Shown piece after piece: positions 63,980 through 64,000 of a DNA stretch of 64,000 nt. The notes beneath the pieces were generated by a model. That model made no database searches. It was not told where the DNA came from and saw only the letters and a program-made list of their open reading frames with translations. A program made the translations under genes and the position numbers. Numbering within the stretch: position 1 is the first letter of the stretch; each line of letters begins with the position of its first letter. Source of the stretch: Salivita marina (GTDB taxonomy: Bacteria; Pseudomonadota; Gammaproteobacteria; Pseudomonadales; Azotimanducaceae); assembly GCA_038144425.1 (NCBI GenBank), contig JAYQNS010000003.1, positions 310,001 to 374,000 on the forward strand. Direction: 5' to 3'.

Positions 63980-64000
63980 GGCCATGCTCCCTGCTATGCT

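Noticed and set aside
1..64000. CRISPR arrays, tRNA or rRNA genes, insertion sequences, prophage
   Set aside because: No regularly spaced direct repeats, cloverleaf, rRNA segment, transposase or phage structural gene was seen on either strand.

Overview
The window is GC-rich, tightly packed DNA from a Gram-negative gammaproteobacterium. Its housekeeping backbone (holB-tmk-mltG-fabF-acpP-fabG-fabD-rpmF-yceD, maf, rluC, rne, murB, kdsB, exbD-exbB, comEC, DUF2062, lolCDE) follows the order I recall from Pseudomonas-type genomes, read in blocks. apbE-nqrM imply a Na+-pumping NADH dehydrogenase elsewhere in the genome. A CYP153-type alkane hydroxylase, a Baeyer-Villiger monooxygenase, paired acyl-CoA dehydrogenases and a hydroxyacyl-CoA dehydrogenase suggest a hydrocarbon-, lipid- or steroid-using, probably marine organism. 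The genus cannot be named from the sequence alone.

Layout. 1-9.8 kb is an accessory region: two NHL beta-propeller proteins flanking a HupE/UreJ_2 membrane protein, a Baeyer-Villiger monooxygenase, an NhaC antiporter, CYP153 and a lipoprotein pair. 9.8-16.6 kb is the replication/fatty-acid operon. 16.7-21.7 kb holds maf, rluC and RNase E. 21.8-23.6 kb holds murB and a short-chain dehydrogenase. 23.7-29.7 kb is one minus-strand operon of seven overlapping or closely spaced genes. It runs from a D-threonine-aldolase-like enzyme through a sugar-lactone oxidase, ExbB, ExbD, KdsB and a thioredoxin-fused protein to a UGSC-family selenoprotein. 29.8-35.3 kb carries a degenerate EAL protein, galU, a small gene with a LexA-type operator, and clpB behind a sigma-32-type promoter. 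35.5-45 kb has DUF2244, comEC, DUF2062, an S9 peptidase, SulP with UspA, and an FG-GAP lipoprotein. 45-50.4 kb has an Nmad3 protein, TraB/GumN, DUF2130, a J-domain-like protein and a gamma-butyrobetaine hydroxylase-like enzyme. 50.4-54.9 kb is lolCDE-nqrM-apbE. 55-63.6 kb is an acyl-CoA catabolism operon followed by a split, export-targeted spermidine-synthase-like pair and msrB.

The most notable item is the UGSC gene (23669-24196 minus). An in-frame TGA sits in a D-U-G-S-C-T-S-C motif and is followed at the right distance by a hairpin of the bacterial SECIS kind. It lies downstream of a gene with a CPTC thioredoxin domain, so the two look like a redox pair of unknown function. This makes the organism a likely selenocysteine user.

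Ten apparent frameshifts occur in nine genes: fabG, rne, the thioredoxin-fused gene, the lactone oxidase, SulP, the FG-GAP lipoprotein, Nmad3, lolC (twice) and the MFS gene. Each is a net loss of one base. Eight are in G/C runs of 4-5, one is at a T4 run, and one is in the low-complexity repeat of rne. Because fabG, rne and lolC are normally essential, the simplest reading is residual base-calling error. Those genes are annotated as single genes across the break. There is one separate nonsense codon, in the NHL gene at 2319-3332.
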